Origin: Cristatella mucedo
Taxonomy: Eukaryota > Bryozoa > Phylactolaemata > Cristatellidae
Length of the DNA stretch: 64,000 bases
Direction: 5' to 3'
NCBI GenBank assembly: GCA_009760855.2
Contig: WPIO01000080.1
Span: forward strand, 1,804,501 to 1,868,500
The position numbers and the translations under genes were made by a program. Below are positions 11,243 to 23,300 of this stretch, piece by piece. The first letter of the stretch is position 1; the number at the start of each line of letters is the position of its first letter. The notes beneath the pieces are model-generated. The model saw only the letters and a program-made list of their open reading frames with translations. It was not told the DNA's origin and searched no databases.

Positions 11243-11510
11243 TTATAATAAAAATAATAATATACTTGATAAAGCGCCCCCAGAGAACTCAATCTCTTTC
11301 TAGGCGCTTTCATTTGCTGCAAAGGAAACGCGGTCGAATGGTGAGTGGTATCATGCTCGATAAACAACATGAACAACGCGGTTAGGACTGACATGCTCAG
11401 GGTCATTGTACAAGTGTGGTTAGTGGCAGCATCCAACAGTGTCAGCACGCATAAGCACATGAAGGACAAATCGCTGGGACCCACTGAATGCTTAGGGTTG
11501 CTGACCGGGC
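11243..11510 (-). mobile_element. L2-like LINE (family A) 3' end, inverted
   Basis: Reading the minus strand from 11510: the ACCCACTGAATGC block, the CATGTGC/GTGTCAGC block, GCGCCTAGAAAGAGATTGAG and an ATT-rich tail ending near 11243. It carries no ORF2 beyond the extreme end. Confidence 0.9.
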
Positions 11511-12495
11511 TGAGCCTAAAAGTTCCGCGATGAACGACACATCGATAAGTGAAACCGTTGATACGGCGAGAACCACGCTAAACTTTCGCTCCCTCGGCCG
11601 CGCTTTGCACTTCAGCACTCGAGCGACGTGGCATAGTAATAATCAGCCTCCCGACCGCTCGCCGAAATACGTGCACGAGCTACGTACGTTGTCCGAGCCA
11701 CGTCTGCTGCGTCTGCTGCATCCGCCTCGCACGTGACGTTCGAGCCTAGTCGCGAAAAATCGACGCGCTGCAAATGCAGCTCGCTGTATCCAGTTCAAAA
11801 AGAATCGGCGCGAGCGCCCTTTTTTTGCGGTCGTAGGCGCTCGGCGGCGCTCGCCGCGCCCCGGCGACTGCTCGCTCAGCAGACGCCGCCGGAAGCTGCG
11901 TTGCTTCGCGCGCTCAACGTCTGCCCGCAGCTGACGAACGAACGCCAGCCGGTAGGTTGCCGGCGCCGCGAAGTTAGCTCCCCTTGGAGCTAGAGCGCCG
12001 GCGCTCGCTTCGGCGCCAGCGGTGGCGCCGGAGCGGAAGTAGAGAACCGAGTCCCCGGCATCTCTTTTGTTTGCCAAATTTCGCACCCTCTTCCTCCTTA
12101 GATCCGTCTGGATGCAGTAGCCGGCGCGAGTGCAGCCAGCGGCGGCTGAGGCGGATGAGAGTTCGGTCTGAGCCACTCAGCCGGTCCGACAGAGGGAGCA
12201 ACAGTGGCAGCTCTTCTCGCGTCTCAGCGCCGTCGGTTGATGTCAAAACGGCGGCGAGTATCGGGCTAAGAAGTCAAAATTCTACAATCGCCGCTTCTCT
12301 TCATAGATCGGTTTCCTAGCGCTTGCTGACGACAGAGTCGAAAAAAATGACTGCAGTTTAATGAAGCGCGTTGAAAATATGCACGCCCGCTGCTGGTGCC
12401 GCCGTGGGTCTATTTAGCGCGCGCCTGAACGTGCGATATCTGATGTCGTGCGGCGAAAAACGATCGCCTCTTTTACCCGTCGTTCTAGGCGAACG
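11511..12495. other. GC/CpG-rich unassigned region
   Basis: Several long frames on both strands (for example 177 codons on the minus strand, 11643-12176) arise from GC-rich, arginine/serine-heavy sequence and match nothing I recognise. A promoter or 5' exon of an unseen gene is possible but unsupported. Confidence 0.35.
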
Positions 12496-12622
12496 GTTTG
12501 GCCCAGCGGTTCAGGTGCTCGCCCCGACCAAGGTCTGGCCGAGGTCGTGTGCTCGAGCCCCGCTTCATCTGTGAAATGCCTGAATAGAGATAATATTCTC
12601 TTAAGGCGCTATACAAATGAAT
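12496..12622 (+). mobile_element. SINE2, near-complete copy
   Basis: The head TTTGGCCCAGCGGTTCAGGT, a middle GACCAAGGTCTGGCCGAGGT with a GTGCTCGAGCCCC box B-like motif, and the tail GAATAGAGATAATATTCTCT...GCGCTATACAAATGAATTA are shared with copies at 44.9 and 53.98 kb. The tail resembles the family A LINE end (AGAGATTA..TTCT..GGCGCTATA), suggesting that L2 machinery mobilises it. Confidence 0.75.
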
Positions 12623-13784
12623 TATAACGACCGTTTTAGCGACAAGTGTGCCAGCCAGGATTGGCGCGCTTATTGGCATGCGCTTCGACGGGGCGGCGAG
12701 AGTCTGTTTTATCGTGCGGCAAACTTTAGTGCTTTGTATCATTAAAGCTTAAATACCGCTTCTGGACGCTTAGCGGTCAGAAGCGGTTCGCTGCGTTGCC
12801 CCTGCTACGACGTCCGGCGAGGAAGCTACAACATCCGGCGAAGAAGGAACCGGAATGCTGTGCGTCCTCGATGTAAATTGACAGCTCAGCGCATTCTGCT
12901 CAGCTGGAGAGCACTCCGTCAAGCTGGCATCGTCAATCGCGCCGCTTTTGACGATGGGGTCGACGGCAGATAATTCAACAAAAGCTGCGACAGTAAGTTG
13001 ACGCGCTCGCTGACGCCACGCGTCTGCGGCGGAGCACAAATGACGCCATGCAGCTGCGTAGCGGAAACTACGTCACGCAGCGGCTGAGCGTATGTGACGC
13101 AGTGGGATGACTTGCCTTCTTCTCTTGCCGGTCACGCTTAGGAGGTCCAGTCATCAAATGCATGCCGAAAGCTCCCCAAATAGTCGCGGCATTCCGCCCT
13201 TATGCAATGCCATTAATGCCAAAGCCATTAGGACCCTTGAGCACCGGGCCGCCGAATTTGAACTGGAGAGCGGCAGAATAGAATTCTTCGCGATAAGCAG
13301 TCTTATTAGTTTATTATGTAAACTAATAAGTTATTCAGTAGTCAATGTATTCATTTATTACATTTATAGTCTTTTAGTATATATAGTTATTTAATGGTCA
13401 ATTACGCCACGCCCGAGGTGCCGACTCTCTGGCTGCGGACAGCTTTGGCTTATGACTTCATGCCCTGGCTGACGTCATATGTGGCAAAAGCACGCCCCGC
13501 CGGTTTCGTTCGGAAACGGCGATGATGAGTCGCGGCCAGGAGCAGCGTAAGGCTCGGAGCAATGATTCAGCGACCGGAAGCGGCAGACCGACCGTCACCA
13601 GTCTCGCTCTCGAAGATTCCGGCGGGTGCACAGCCCTGCAGCGCCGCGCTTCGCGCCGCCTTCATAATACAACTGCCGCAGTTTTTTTTAATTAGAAAAT
13701 TTAAGGCGCTAGATTGCAAGACGAGACCAATTCACGCAACCGATCGCAGCTGCAGATTCAAAGTGGGTAGTAATGTAATGTATC
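12623..13784. other. Unassigned intergenic DNA
   Basis: This holds an AT-rich patch (13310-13395) and otherwise mixed sequence. No exon was recognised. Confidence 0.35.
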
Positions 13785-14080
13785 TCCGTCTGTAACTCCT
13801 CAAAGTCATAAAGACCATGTGGGTGTTATGCAGGAGAGTTTTGTGTAACGAACTCACAGCCTAAGCGGCTTTCGGTACGCATTCGGTAGCCAACAGACTT
13901 CGTCTCACGCATTAAAGAGAAAGTGGGAAGCATGGCAGAGTCAGGAGAGCAGCTAATTTATTGTCCACACAGGACCTGAGGGCGCGAACAGGCTGAAACT
14001 GATGCAGCAGTTCAGCTAGGTACGAAGGAGCCAAGCCGTAGCAGGCCTTGTGGGTCAGCGTAGCTTTGATCTAAGTCCAT
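13785..14080 (-). mobile_element. CR1-like LINE (family B) fragment, inverted
   Basis: The minus strand gives the family B 3' end (GGAGTTACAGACGGAGATAC reversed, TTTCTCTTTAATGCGTGAGA) preceded by GAACTGCTGCATCAGTTTCA and TCAGGTCCTGTGTGGACA. The part between the two blocks is deleted. Confidence 0.85.
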
Positions 14081-14602
14081 AAGGCCAAGAAGTGATGCGT
14101 GGCTGTAATTCCACTCATTGGTGGGCTGCTCAAGAAATGGCTCGCGAGAAATAGCTCATTTGAACTTGACGTTGTCCGACGTGTTGACAAAAGAACGAGC
14201 TTACACTCAGTCATCCCGTTACTGAATAAAGGATCCAGGTGCCTTAAGAGCTTGCTACAACAGAATCAATAGCCAATGGTTAAGGACATTCCCCGCGCCA
14301 TGCAAACGGACAAACATGTAAAGGCAAGCATAGATATCGCGCTTAGATATCCATGCTCAAATCCCACAAGGAGAAACTCGCGCCACCTGTTAGCTAGAAA
14401 GACCTCTGGCTTGTGATACGCTCATAGTTATGCATATTAGTTATATCATAGGTAATTAGAGTGCGATTACCTTGATTACGTAGCGCGATGGAGCAAAAAA
14501 GACACGTTCACGGGGCAGAGGGAATGCTGACCGAACCGGATGCGTCATTAGTTGAGACCTAAATAATGCAAGTTCGTTACTCATGTGTCTTATTCTTACA
14601 TG

Positions 14603-14642
<40 letters not shown>
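14081..14642. other. Unassigned DNA ending in an AT microsatellite
   Basis: Positions 14605-14642 are a (TA)n run. The rest shows no recognisable gene or repeat. Confidence 0.4.
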
Positions 14643-14643
<1 letters not shown>

Positions 14644-14912
14644 GTGTGTACTGCCAAAAATTTGAGTAGCTCTTTAGTTCCGTCTCGGCTCGATATTGTA
14701 ATTCCCTTTTGGCTACGGAAAAAAGTGACCGCAGGCCGCTGCAGCTGGCTGTGAATATGGCTGCAAGGCTGGTTTGGCCGATCCCTGAGTTTGACCATGT
14801 GTCTCTCCTTTGCTAAAAGAGCTAGTATGGCTGCTGGTAGATCAACGTATACAGAGCAAGGTTCTTACGCTGACCCACAAGGCCACGGCTTGGCACCTCC
14901 ATACCGAGGCTT
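14643..14912 (+). mobile_element. CR1-like LINE (family B), left half of an interrupted copy
   Basis: It matches 40450-40710: TTTAGTTCCGTCTCGGCTCG, CCGCTGCAGCTGGCTGTGAA, GTCTCTCCTTTGCTAAAAGA and CTTACGCTGACCCACAAGG. It stops at CCTCCATACC, where a family A element starts. Confidence 0.88.
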
Positions 14913-15281
14913 AACCGTGCATTTAGCTCGTATGCTCCCACAGCCTGGAACTCCCTCCCGACCTGCATCAGAACATCCCCTGACCTGACCACATTTAAAA
15001 GAAACTTAAAAACATTCCTATTTAGGACAGCATTTAGTGGGTCCTTGTGATTCGTCCTCGATGTGCTTATGCGTGCTGACACTGTTCATGCTGCCACTAA
15101 CCACATTTGCATGCTGACCCAGTGCATGTAACCCCTAACCATGTTGTTTTTCAAGCATGATTTTACTTACTATTCTATTGCGTATCACTTTGCAGCAAAT
15201 GTAAAGCGCCTAGAAAGAGATTAAGTTCTCTGAGGGCGCTTTATCAAGTGCAATATTATTATTATTATTATTATTATTAAC
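14913..15281 (+). mobile_element. L2-like LINE (family A) inserted in a family B element
   Basis: A 5'-truncated family A 3' end starts at GTGCATTTAGCTCGTATGCT and runs through the standard 3' UTR to (ATT)n at about 15281. Family B sequence resumes immediately afterwards, so this is a nested insertion. Confidence 0.92.
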
Positions 15282-15692
15282 TGCTGCACCACTTTCAGCC
15301 TCCTCGCGCCTTCAGATCCTGTGTGGACAGTGAGTTAGCTGTTCCGTTCCTCCGCTTATAGACAGTTGGCGACAGAAGCTTTAGCTCTGCAGCTCCTAGA
15401 CTGTGGAACTCGCTTCCACGACTCTTACGCAACGACAGCCACTCTCCTGCTGCCGACTATGGCTCATCCTTTCCAGCGGTCTAGAGTTTCTACTTCCATA
15501 TTACTCACTACCTCAACTGCTCTCCTGACTCTGCTATGCTTACCACTTTCTCTTTGCTGCGTGAGATGAATTCTGTTGGCTACAGAATCAGTACCGAAAG
15601 CTGATTAGGCTGTGAGCGTGTTTTATAAAACTCTCCAGCTTAACACTTCCATAGTATTTGTGGCGTTACAGACGGCGATACACTAGAGCTTA
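15282..15692 (+). mobile_element. CR1-like LINE (family B), right half of the interrupted copy
   Basis: It resumes with AACTGCTGCACCACTTTCAG and continues to the family B 3' end (GGCGTTACAGACGGCGATAC). In the uninterrupted copy at 43.18 kb these two halves are joined across only a few bases. Confidence 0.9.
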
Positions 15693-15998
15693 CTGCCTGT
15701 GGACTCGTTTCGCAGAGTCACACTAGAATTGCACGTCTATTACGTGTCCCTCCCGGGAGCACTGGTCGCCATATTGCCGCGTGACGGATGGACTTTCTCG
15801 TTTTAATTAGTACAGATATTATGTGCCTATATCACTAATAATTAAAGCGAAAAAGTCCACGCCGCAAGATGGCCCACTTGCGTCACGTAGGAAGGCGGCG
15901 AACTTCCGTCAACCAGTAAGATAGCTCAGCGTTGCCTTCCGTGACCGAACTAGTATGACTCAGCGAAGCGAGTCCACAGGCAGTGAACTGCTCACAGA

Positions 15999-16008
15999 CA
16001 CAGACACA

Positions 16009-16048
<40 letters not shown>

Positions 16049-16260
16049 CATACAATAATAATAATAATGCACTTGATAGAGCGCCCTCAGAGAACTTAAT
16101 CTCTTTCTAGGCGCTTTACATTTGCTGCAAAGTGAAATGCAATTGAATGGTAAGTAAAAGCATGCTTGATAAACAAACAAAATGAATAACATGGTTAGGG
16201 GTGACATGCACAGGGTCAGCATGCACATGTGGTTAGTGGCAGCATGCACAGTGTCAGTGT
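15999..16260 (-). mobile_element. L2-like LINE (family A) 3' end with adjacent CA microsatellite
   Basis: A (CA)n run (about 16004-16045) abuts the (ATT)n tail of an inverted family A 3' UTR that runs to 16260. Confidence 0.9.
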
Positions 16261-16574
16261 CCTATTATTGGCCGCCTCGTGCTACTGCGTAGCTGCAGCA
16301 CGGAGGAACGTATGTTCACGACCTAAGTGGCCGAAATTTGTGTACAAATCTTGAATAATTATTAAACTCCGGGTAATGAGTACGTAGGTCGTAATACATC
16401 AAATGGAGATTAGCATGAAAGTGAGATCTAAAACTAAATATTCGTTAGTCGGTAGTACGATTTTTCAAATAAACGCGATATTTCTCGCTAAGCTTTTTAA
16501 CTGCAAAATATTCACTAGGTTAATCAGCTCGCTGTCTATTCTTTCGGGGAATTTTTCCGTGACGTTTTCGATCG
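16261..16574. other. Unassigned intergenic DNA
   Basis: AT-rich, with nothing recognised. Confidence 0.4.
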
Positions 16575-16673
16575 TGAGCTGTGACCTTTGCAGAAAATGT
16601 AAAGTGCCTGAAAAGAGATTGAGTTCTTTGAGGGCGCTATATAAAATGCATTATTATTATTATTATCATTATT
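16575..16673 (+). mobile_element. L2/SINE-type tail fragment
   Basis: TTTGCAGAAAATGTAAAGTG...TTGAGGGCGCTATATAAAAT followed by (ATT)n is the terminal element of family A or of a SINE that copies it. Confidence 0.75.
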
Positions 16674-17393
16674 AGTTGACTCATTACTTCTGATCGCTGC
16701 TCGAATATGACTTGAGCTAGCTGCCCTAACGACCAAAAGAAGCCCTTTCAAGATGGCTGCGAACTAAAACTGTAAAGAAAAATATGGGACCCGGATGTGT
16801 GGACCGCGCACGAACAGCACTCGATTTGTAAATAAGTGGCCCCACAGGCAGGTCTGCTGGACTCAAAATCCCTGGCCACTAGTTTACCGCTGTAAATCTA
16901 CATTTGACATTTGCCGCGATTGCAATTGTTGTTTTCGAATACTTCTGCTATTACTATTTGATACTTTCGTATGGTACGTTCTTAAAAAAGACGTCTCCAG
17001 CTGCTCCGCATTCACCCGGCGAAAAATGTAGGCACATTGTAAGCGAGGACGAGTTCTTAAAAGGAGCCCTACGTCAGCTACTAGAACCGTCACCGGAAGT
17101 AGGCGCTGGCACGCTGCCCGGCAGCCAACCAACGGCGTCTTTCTGGGAGCCGCCCAAGGATTATATTAATGAACGTTTTCTATTGGTCACTTGGACCAGC
17201 TTGCGTGAGCGGCGCATTGCAGGACGTGCGGCGTGCTGTGAAAGTCGACTCGCCAAAGCAAGCGAGCCGGCGTCGAGTAGGACTGCCTTGGTCAGTAGTA
17301 GGGTCGGAGAGAAGGTCGTCTCGTTACCGACGAGTCGACTCCTGGACAGTTGGATCGCCCGGTGCCTGGTTGGTGAAGGCGAACGTCCCGTAG
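16674..17393. promoter_or_regulatory. 5' flank of arginase
   Basis: This region should hold the arginase promoter and 5' UTR. I see no certain TATA box or initiator. G+C content rises toward the start codon. Confidence 0.3.
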
Positions 17394-20300
17394 ATGAGCA
17401 TGAAATCGGCCCTGCGCTTACTATCGGCCTCATCCGGTGGCTTACGGAGGCTCTCGGGTCAAAACGTCGCCGCCAGCTCAAAACCTTCTCGAACAGTCGG
17501 GCTAGTCGGGCTGCCGTTTTCTAGAGGACAGGTGACACTCGCGCGCTGCGAAGGCTCTCGTTCGGCGCCACGGCCGCCATACAATGCTGCGCTGCCCTAG
17601 AGCTTCCGCGTCTCGCCTCTCTCTCGCTCTCTCTCCCGCTCCCTCTCCCGCTCTTTCTCTCTCTCTCTTTCTCTCTTTTCTCTCTCTCTCTCTCTCTCGT
17701 ACCCTCTCTCGCACCCACCGAAGGTTCTGGATTCTGGCAGGCTCTCTTGTTCCGAGTTCAGCTCGCTCGGCCGCCGCGCGCATATCGCTCGCTCGCGGCG
17801 TTTCCTCGTGCGTTCCACATTGCTCTCGTTACTCGTGCTACGCCCTCGGCGCGGCCTTGCGCAGCCGTGGCCTTCGGCGTGCTGTGGCACTTACGTCAGC
17901 CTTCGCTTGCGCAACGACAACTACTGTTCGGCTGCAGCTGCTGCCGCCGCCGACTGTGGCGCATTTTCTTACCAGAGCTGCTGCTGCTCCCGTGCTGCTC
18001 CCGTGCTGCTCGCCTCTACTTCGACTGCTCTCATCCCGCTGACTCAGCTGCGATTCTCACTTTTTTCTCTTTGTTGCGTGCGCGATGAGGTCTGCTGGCT
18101 ACCGAATGCGAATGCCCGGTCGCCGGAAGTCGCTTAGGCGTCTGAGTCTGGCTCCAGGCAAAACTCTCCCGGGTAGCACCTACCCGCACAGTCTTCGTGC
18201 GGCCGCTTCGTGGAGCTGCAGGCGGAGATGCATTGAATTACGTTTTACGTCAGTTCGCGAGCCGCGCTATCGGCTGCGAGCTGCTGGTGCTGCAGCTGAC
18301 GACAGAGCTCTGGCCTTCTTCCGAATCTGAACCACCATTGTGGCCACCATTGTGCAGGGGAAGCAGGGAGTGGACGAGGGCCCGGCAGCCATCCGGCAGC
18401 ACGGCCTGGCGAGCAGCCTGCGCAACCTCGGATGGCAGCTGACCGACTACGGCGACTTGGCGTTCGAGCGAGTGCCCAGCGACCGCGCTTCGGCCGGGAT
18501 AAAGTACCCTCGGAGTACTGGCAGAGCCATGAAGCAGGTGAATGAATGCAGTGGCTGCCGCCAGCGCTCGGGGCGCCGAGAGCGCGACCCGAGTGCTCGG
18601 GCCACGTGCTCTCTGGTTCCTCTGTCCTGGTCGAGCTGCTGCACTCTTGTTTAATAATCTCTCTCTCTAGGCGCTTTACATTTGCTGCAAAGGGAAATGC
18701 AATTGAATGGTGAGTAAAATCGTGCTTGATAAACAAACAAAATGAATAACATGGTTAGGGGTGACATGCACAGGGTCAGCATGCAAATGTGGTTAGTGGC
18801 AGCATGCACAGTGTCAGCAAGCATGAGCACTAGCTCCGTAGCAGACGATGCCCTAGTTTAGTTCGTCCCACTGTTTGTCCTGTTGCTCCGTACCGTCATT
18901 CGAGCTTTTTCTTTGCAGGCTGTTGCTAGGCAACACGACGTGCACAGACGACGTGGCCGTGCACGCAGTGATTGTCATTAGCCTTTGCTTGTTCCTATAC
19001 TGTGTAGCTGCCGCTGACCAGATTGGCCATTAGCGGCCTATGCTGTGGCGACACCGTAGCAAGCTATTAGACTGCTGCTTCGGCGTAGAGACTTGAGTAC
19101 TTGTAAATAGTCTGTCGGTCGCACTTAAAATGATCCCTATCCCTAGTGTGTGGCAGTATGGACGTAGTGCAAGTATCATGTGGGTTTTAAGGAGAATGTC
19201 GACTATAGGAGTGCGCTTTCGGGCCTAGGACAAGTGTGCTGTTTGAGCTACGATAGTTGTAGCCTAGCCTTCACGATAGGTGAATCGACAGGAGAGAGGG
19301 GTGAACCGTGTCCTGCCCTGCGAGGCTTGGATGCCTATAACAATGTAGGCTTGTATGCAGATGGCGCACAACTGTACATGCTTTGATCCCTCCCTTCCTT
19401 GCAGAACGATGAACTCTCTCTCTCTCTCAGGCAGCAAACTTTCTCGAATTGAATGACGATAAAACCAAATTACTCGTTATGGGCAAACCTTGTTTTACTC
19501 AAGAAATTGGATCTGGGTGTCCTGGTTATAGTGAACTTTCAATTGACGACCAATTCAGCTCCGAAGTCAAGTCTGCCTGCTGTCAGCTGTTTAACACTAA
19601 GAATTTTGGCCTGCTACGACAAGGATACCAAATCCAAGTTGGTCGATGCAGTTGTGTCGTCCTATCTCGACTTTGGTAGCACTACTCGAAGGGCTTCCTG
19701 TCTATGCAGTATGGCACTTGCATTTGGTACGAAACTCTGTAGCCAGGCATGCCTTTTGTGAACGTTGCATTTGCCACATGACACAACTTCTTGCCGACCT
19801 GCATTGGCTCCCCATCATTCAACGTATTGACTTTAAGATTCAGTCAATAACATTTAGGTCCTATCATTCTCTGGCTCTGGCCTACTTGTCGGAACTACTT
19901 CCCAACCAGGCTAGGCACAGTACCACCTGCTCTTCTGACTCAAGTCGTGTATCTGTACCTCCAATCAACCTCAAATCGTTTAGAGAGCGCACCTTTAGTT
20001 CGTATGCTCCCAAAAGAATCAATCTCCTTCTAGGCACTTTACATTGCTGTATCTTTTGTAGATATCTGATGTTGTCAAGAATGTGGTGGAGGCCAATGGC
20101 CTGGCCGTGACTCTTGGTGGTGATCACAGCGTTGCTATTGGTATGTTTATGTTTTACTAACTGTGCAATGATGTGTAGGACAAATCAAGCGTGTGTGGCT
20201 TTCCTCTCATTTTACTTGCTGTATTGCCGAGATGTGGCCAGCAAATGTTTGACTGAACCATTAAGTTTATCGAGGCACACTTGATTCCACGAGATGCAGG

Positions 20301-23300
20301 CCACGAGGCTACCAATGAATCAATGGACTCGTAATTGCTACCCTTGTATGATTCGCTCACTCTATTGTACTTGAATTTTTACAGCTTGGCCGTAATTTCG
20401 CTTTGGATGTTGCCGTTGCTGTATGGACCCTTCGCCTGGCCGTTCACTCGTGGCAGCCTGACATTCGGTTAACTCGTGATGTTAGTGTGAAGTTGATGTG
20501 CCTCGTTGTAGTCATGAATTGCTGTATCTCCCCGACGAGATGCAGCTACATTGCCCGGCTGCCATATTTAAATATATATTTCATATAATATTTTTTTAAA
20601 TAGTGAGATTGCCGTTAGACTCTCTCATAAGTTTACCCTTCACTGGTCAAGTGTCTCTCTCTATCATAGTTACTCCAAGTGCTACTGTCCTCCCTGATGT
20701 TGTGATGGTGCTGTGCAGTGCCGAGTATTTCTTAGGGAGTAATTTAAAGGGATTGCTACTGCAAGTGGGTGCTGGTCAAGAAGGAAGTGACTGCTTGCTG
20801 CCTGCAGTCGGTCGGCCAGTACCCAAACAGTTAGCAACATTTGACTCATTAGCATCTTAATTCATTGGCATCCACCTGCCTGTCATCCTGGCACCAGCTT
20901 CTTTCAGCAAACAATTGTGGTTAGCAGCAGCTCTGCTGCTTGGTGCCGACCGTCGGTGTCAAGCAGCAGAGCTTCGTGGTGCTGCTACCCCCCCCCCCAA
21001 CACAACGAACTAATACTGATACCTGTTCCAGCTATTCATATACCGACAAGTTGATGTATAGTCGAGCAGTTCCTCACTTTTTTTTTAATCAGTCTAGGCT
21101 AGCCATCCAGACGTTCTCAATCGTCAGGCTGATCAGACAACATAGTATTACTAATGTATTATGGCTTCGACCTTAGGGGATAACTGGCTCAGCTGCAGCT
21201 GCACCCCTTCACTGGTGTCCAGCCGACATAAGAGTGTGCCTTGTGGTTATTTCGTAGGGTTTTAACCTTGCCCCCTATGCCTTTTTGGAAGCCGCCTGTT
21301 TTACTCAAGTGGTTCATTAGAAGAACTTCTCTACCTGACATTGTTGTTGTGTAGGACTTTCTAAGTGTCCTCATCGATGTCTTCTTCGATGACTGTTTGG
21401 GTAGCTTCCACTCTTTTCCAGGCCTTCAAGTGTGCTGGTGGGCAGATGGAGTTGATCTGCAGTGATCGTGGCGCGATTTCCCCTTGCAATCATTAGTTGA
21501 GAGACCTGAGCAGAGAGTTTCATCTTTTTTTTTTTAAGCCGTTCGTGTCTTCCGAGCTAGACTCGACTGCCTCATTGCAGCATTTCTGTGTTATTTCCGT
21601 GTCTTCCATCTTCTCTACCATTGAGCAGAGTCAGATGCTCTAATGCTCATCTCACTGACAGAGCTCAGACATGTCTGCACGTGAGCATGTCTGTCTGCCT
21701 GCCTGTCGCGTTGGTCTGTCTGCCTGCCTGCCTGGTGGGTGTGTCTGCTGCTGGCACGCATTCCCCATACTCGGGCGCGTGCAGCTTGCTCTGCTCGTGT
21801 TGTGGCGCCTGCTGCTCGTGTCCTTTGCCGTCCTGGTGCTCGTGTCCTTTGCCGTCCTGGTGCTCGTGTCCTTTGCCGTCCTGGTGCTCGTGTCCTTTGC
21901 CGTCCTGCTGCTCGTGTCCTTTGCCGTCCTGCTGCTCGTGTCCTTTGCCGTCCTGCTGCTCGTGTCCTTTGCCGTCCTGCTGCTCGTGTCCTTTGCCGTC
22001 CTGCTGCTCGTGTCCTTTGCCGTCCTGCTGCTCGTGTCCTTTGCCGTCCTGCTGCTCGTGTCCTTTGCCGTCCTGCTGCTCGTGTCCTTTGCCGTCCTGC
22101 TGCTCGTGTCCTTTGCCGTCCTGCTGCTCGTGTCCTTTGCCGTCCTGCTGCTCGTGTCCTTTGCCGTCCTGCTGCTCGTGTCCTTTGCCGTCCTGCTGCT
22201 CGTGTCCTTTGCCGTCCTGCTGCTCGTGTCCTTTGCCGTCCTGCTGCTCGTGTCCTTTGCCGTCCTGCTGCTCGTGTCCTTTGCCGTCCTGCTGCTCGTG
22301 TCCTTTGCCGTCCTGCTGCTCGTGTCCTTTGCCGTCCTGCTGCTCGTGTCCTTTGCCGTCCTGCTGCTCGTGTCCTTTGCCGTCCTGCTGCTCGTGTCCT
22401 TTGCCGCCCACGTGTTCTTGCACCTGCTGCTGCTGCCATGGCATCGGCACGATGCCACCCTGCTTCCTTGCTCGGCTCTGCAGGGTCTGTTCATGGACAC
22501 GCCCAAGTCAACCCGAACATGTGCCTCATCTGGGTGGACGCACACACCGACATCAACACGCCGTGCACGACAACGTCGGGCAACGTGCACGGCATGCCGT
22601 TGGCATTCCTCTTGCGCGAGCTGGAAGCCGAAGTGGCGCCGGTGCGCTCCGAGTTTCCGGAATGGTCTTGGTTGAAGCCGTGGTGCGTATGGACTCACGC
22701 TAACTGCTAACTTGTGGCTTTCATGATTCCACTCGCTGCTGCGTGACTGCTACTGCTGTGCGCGCTGCTGCTGCCGAGTGCAGGTAATAATAATAATAAT
22801 AATAATAATTCACTTGATAAAGCGCCCTCAGAGAACTTAATCTCTCTCTAGGCGCTTTACATTTGCTGCAAAGTGAAATGCAATTGAATGGTAAGTAAAA
22901 TCATGCTTGATAAACAAACAAAATGAATAATATGGTTAGGGGTGACATGCACAGGGTCAGCATGCGAATGTGGTTAGTGGCAGCATGCATAGTGTCAGCA
23001 CGCATAAGCACATCAAGGACGAATCACAGGGACCCGCTAAATGCTGTCCTACGGCATCATTGCCAAAAACAGCAAAAAGCGACCACATAATGGAAGTGCT
23101 CGTAACATCCAGTCAGGACTTGCTATTGCGGGACTAAACACCATCTCATATTTCCATCATTGTCCAATCTGCGCGCATCCGCTGCCACTTGTACCCTGCC
23201 ATCTTTGACGTAGCTGTCGGTGATTCTTCACAGGGGTGCGGGCTTACTTCATAGTTAACATAAATTTAAAGACGATCAGCAAGTGGTCCGATATGCCGTG

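Noticed and set aside
11643-12246. Arg/Ser-rich minus-strand frames
   Set aside because: They are typical of GC-rich non-coding DNA, have open counterparts in other frames and no recognisable motif.
22681-22686. Arginase exon 4 donor at TGC|GTATGG
   Set aside because: It would leave phase 0, whereas the upstream GT (CCGTG|GTGCGT) gives the phase needed to complete the Cys codon at the start of exon 5.
21588-22710. Frames of over 300 codons on both strands
   Set aside because: They come from the 24-bp minisatellite; arginase exon 4 follows in a known phase and shows that this is an intron.
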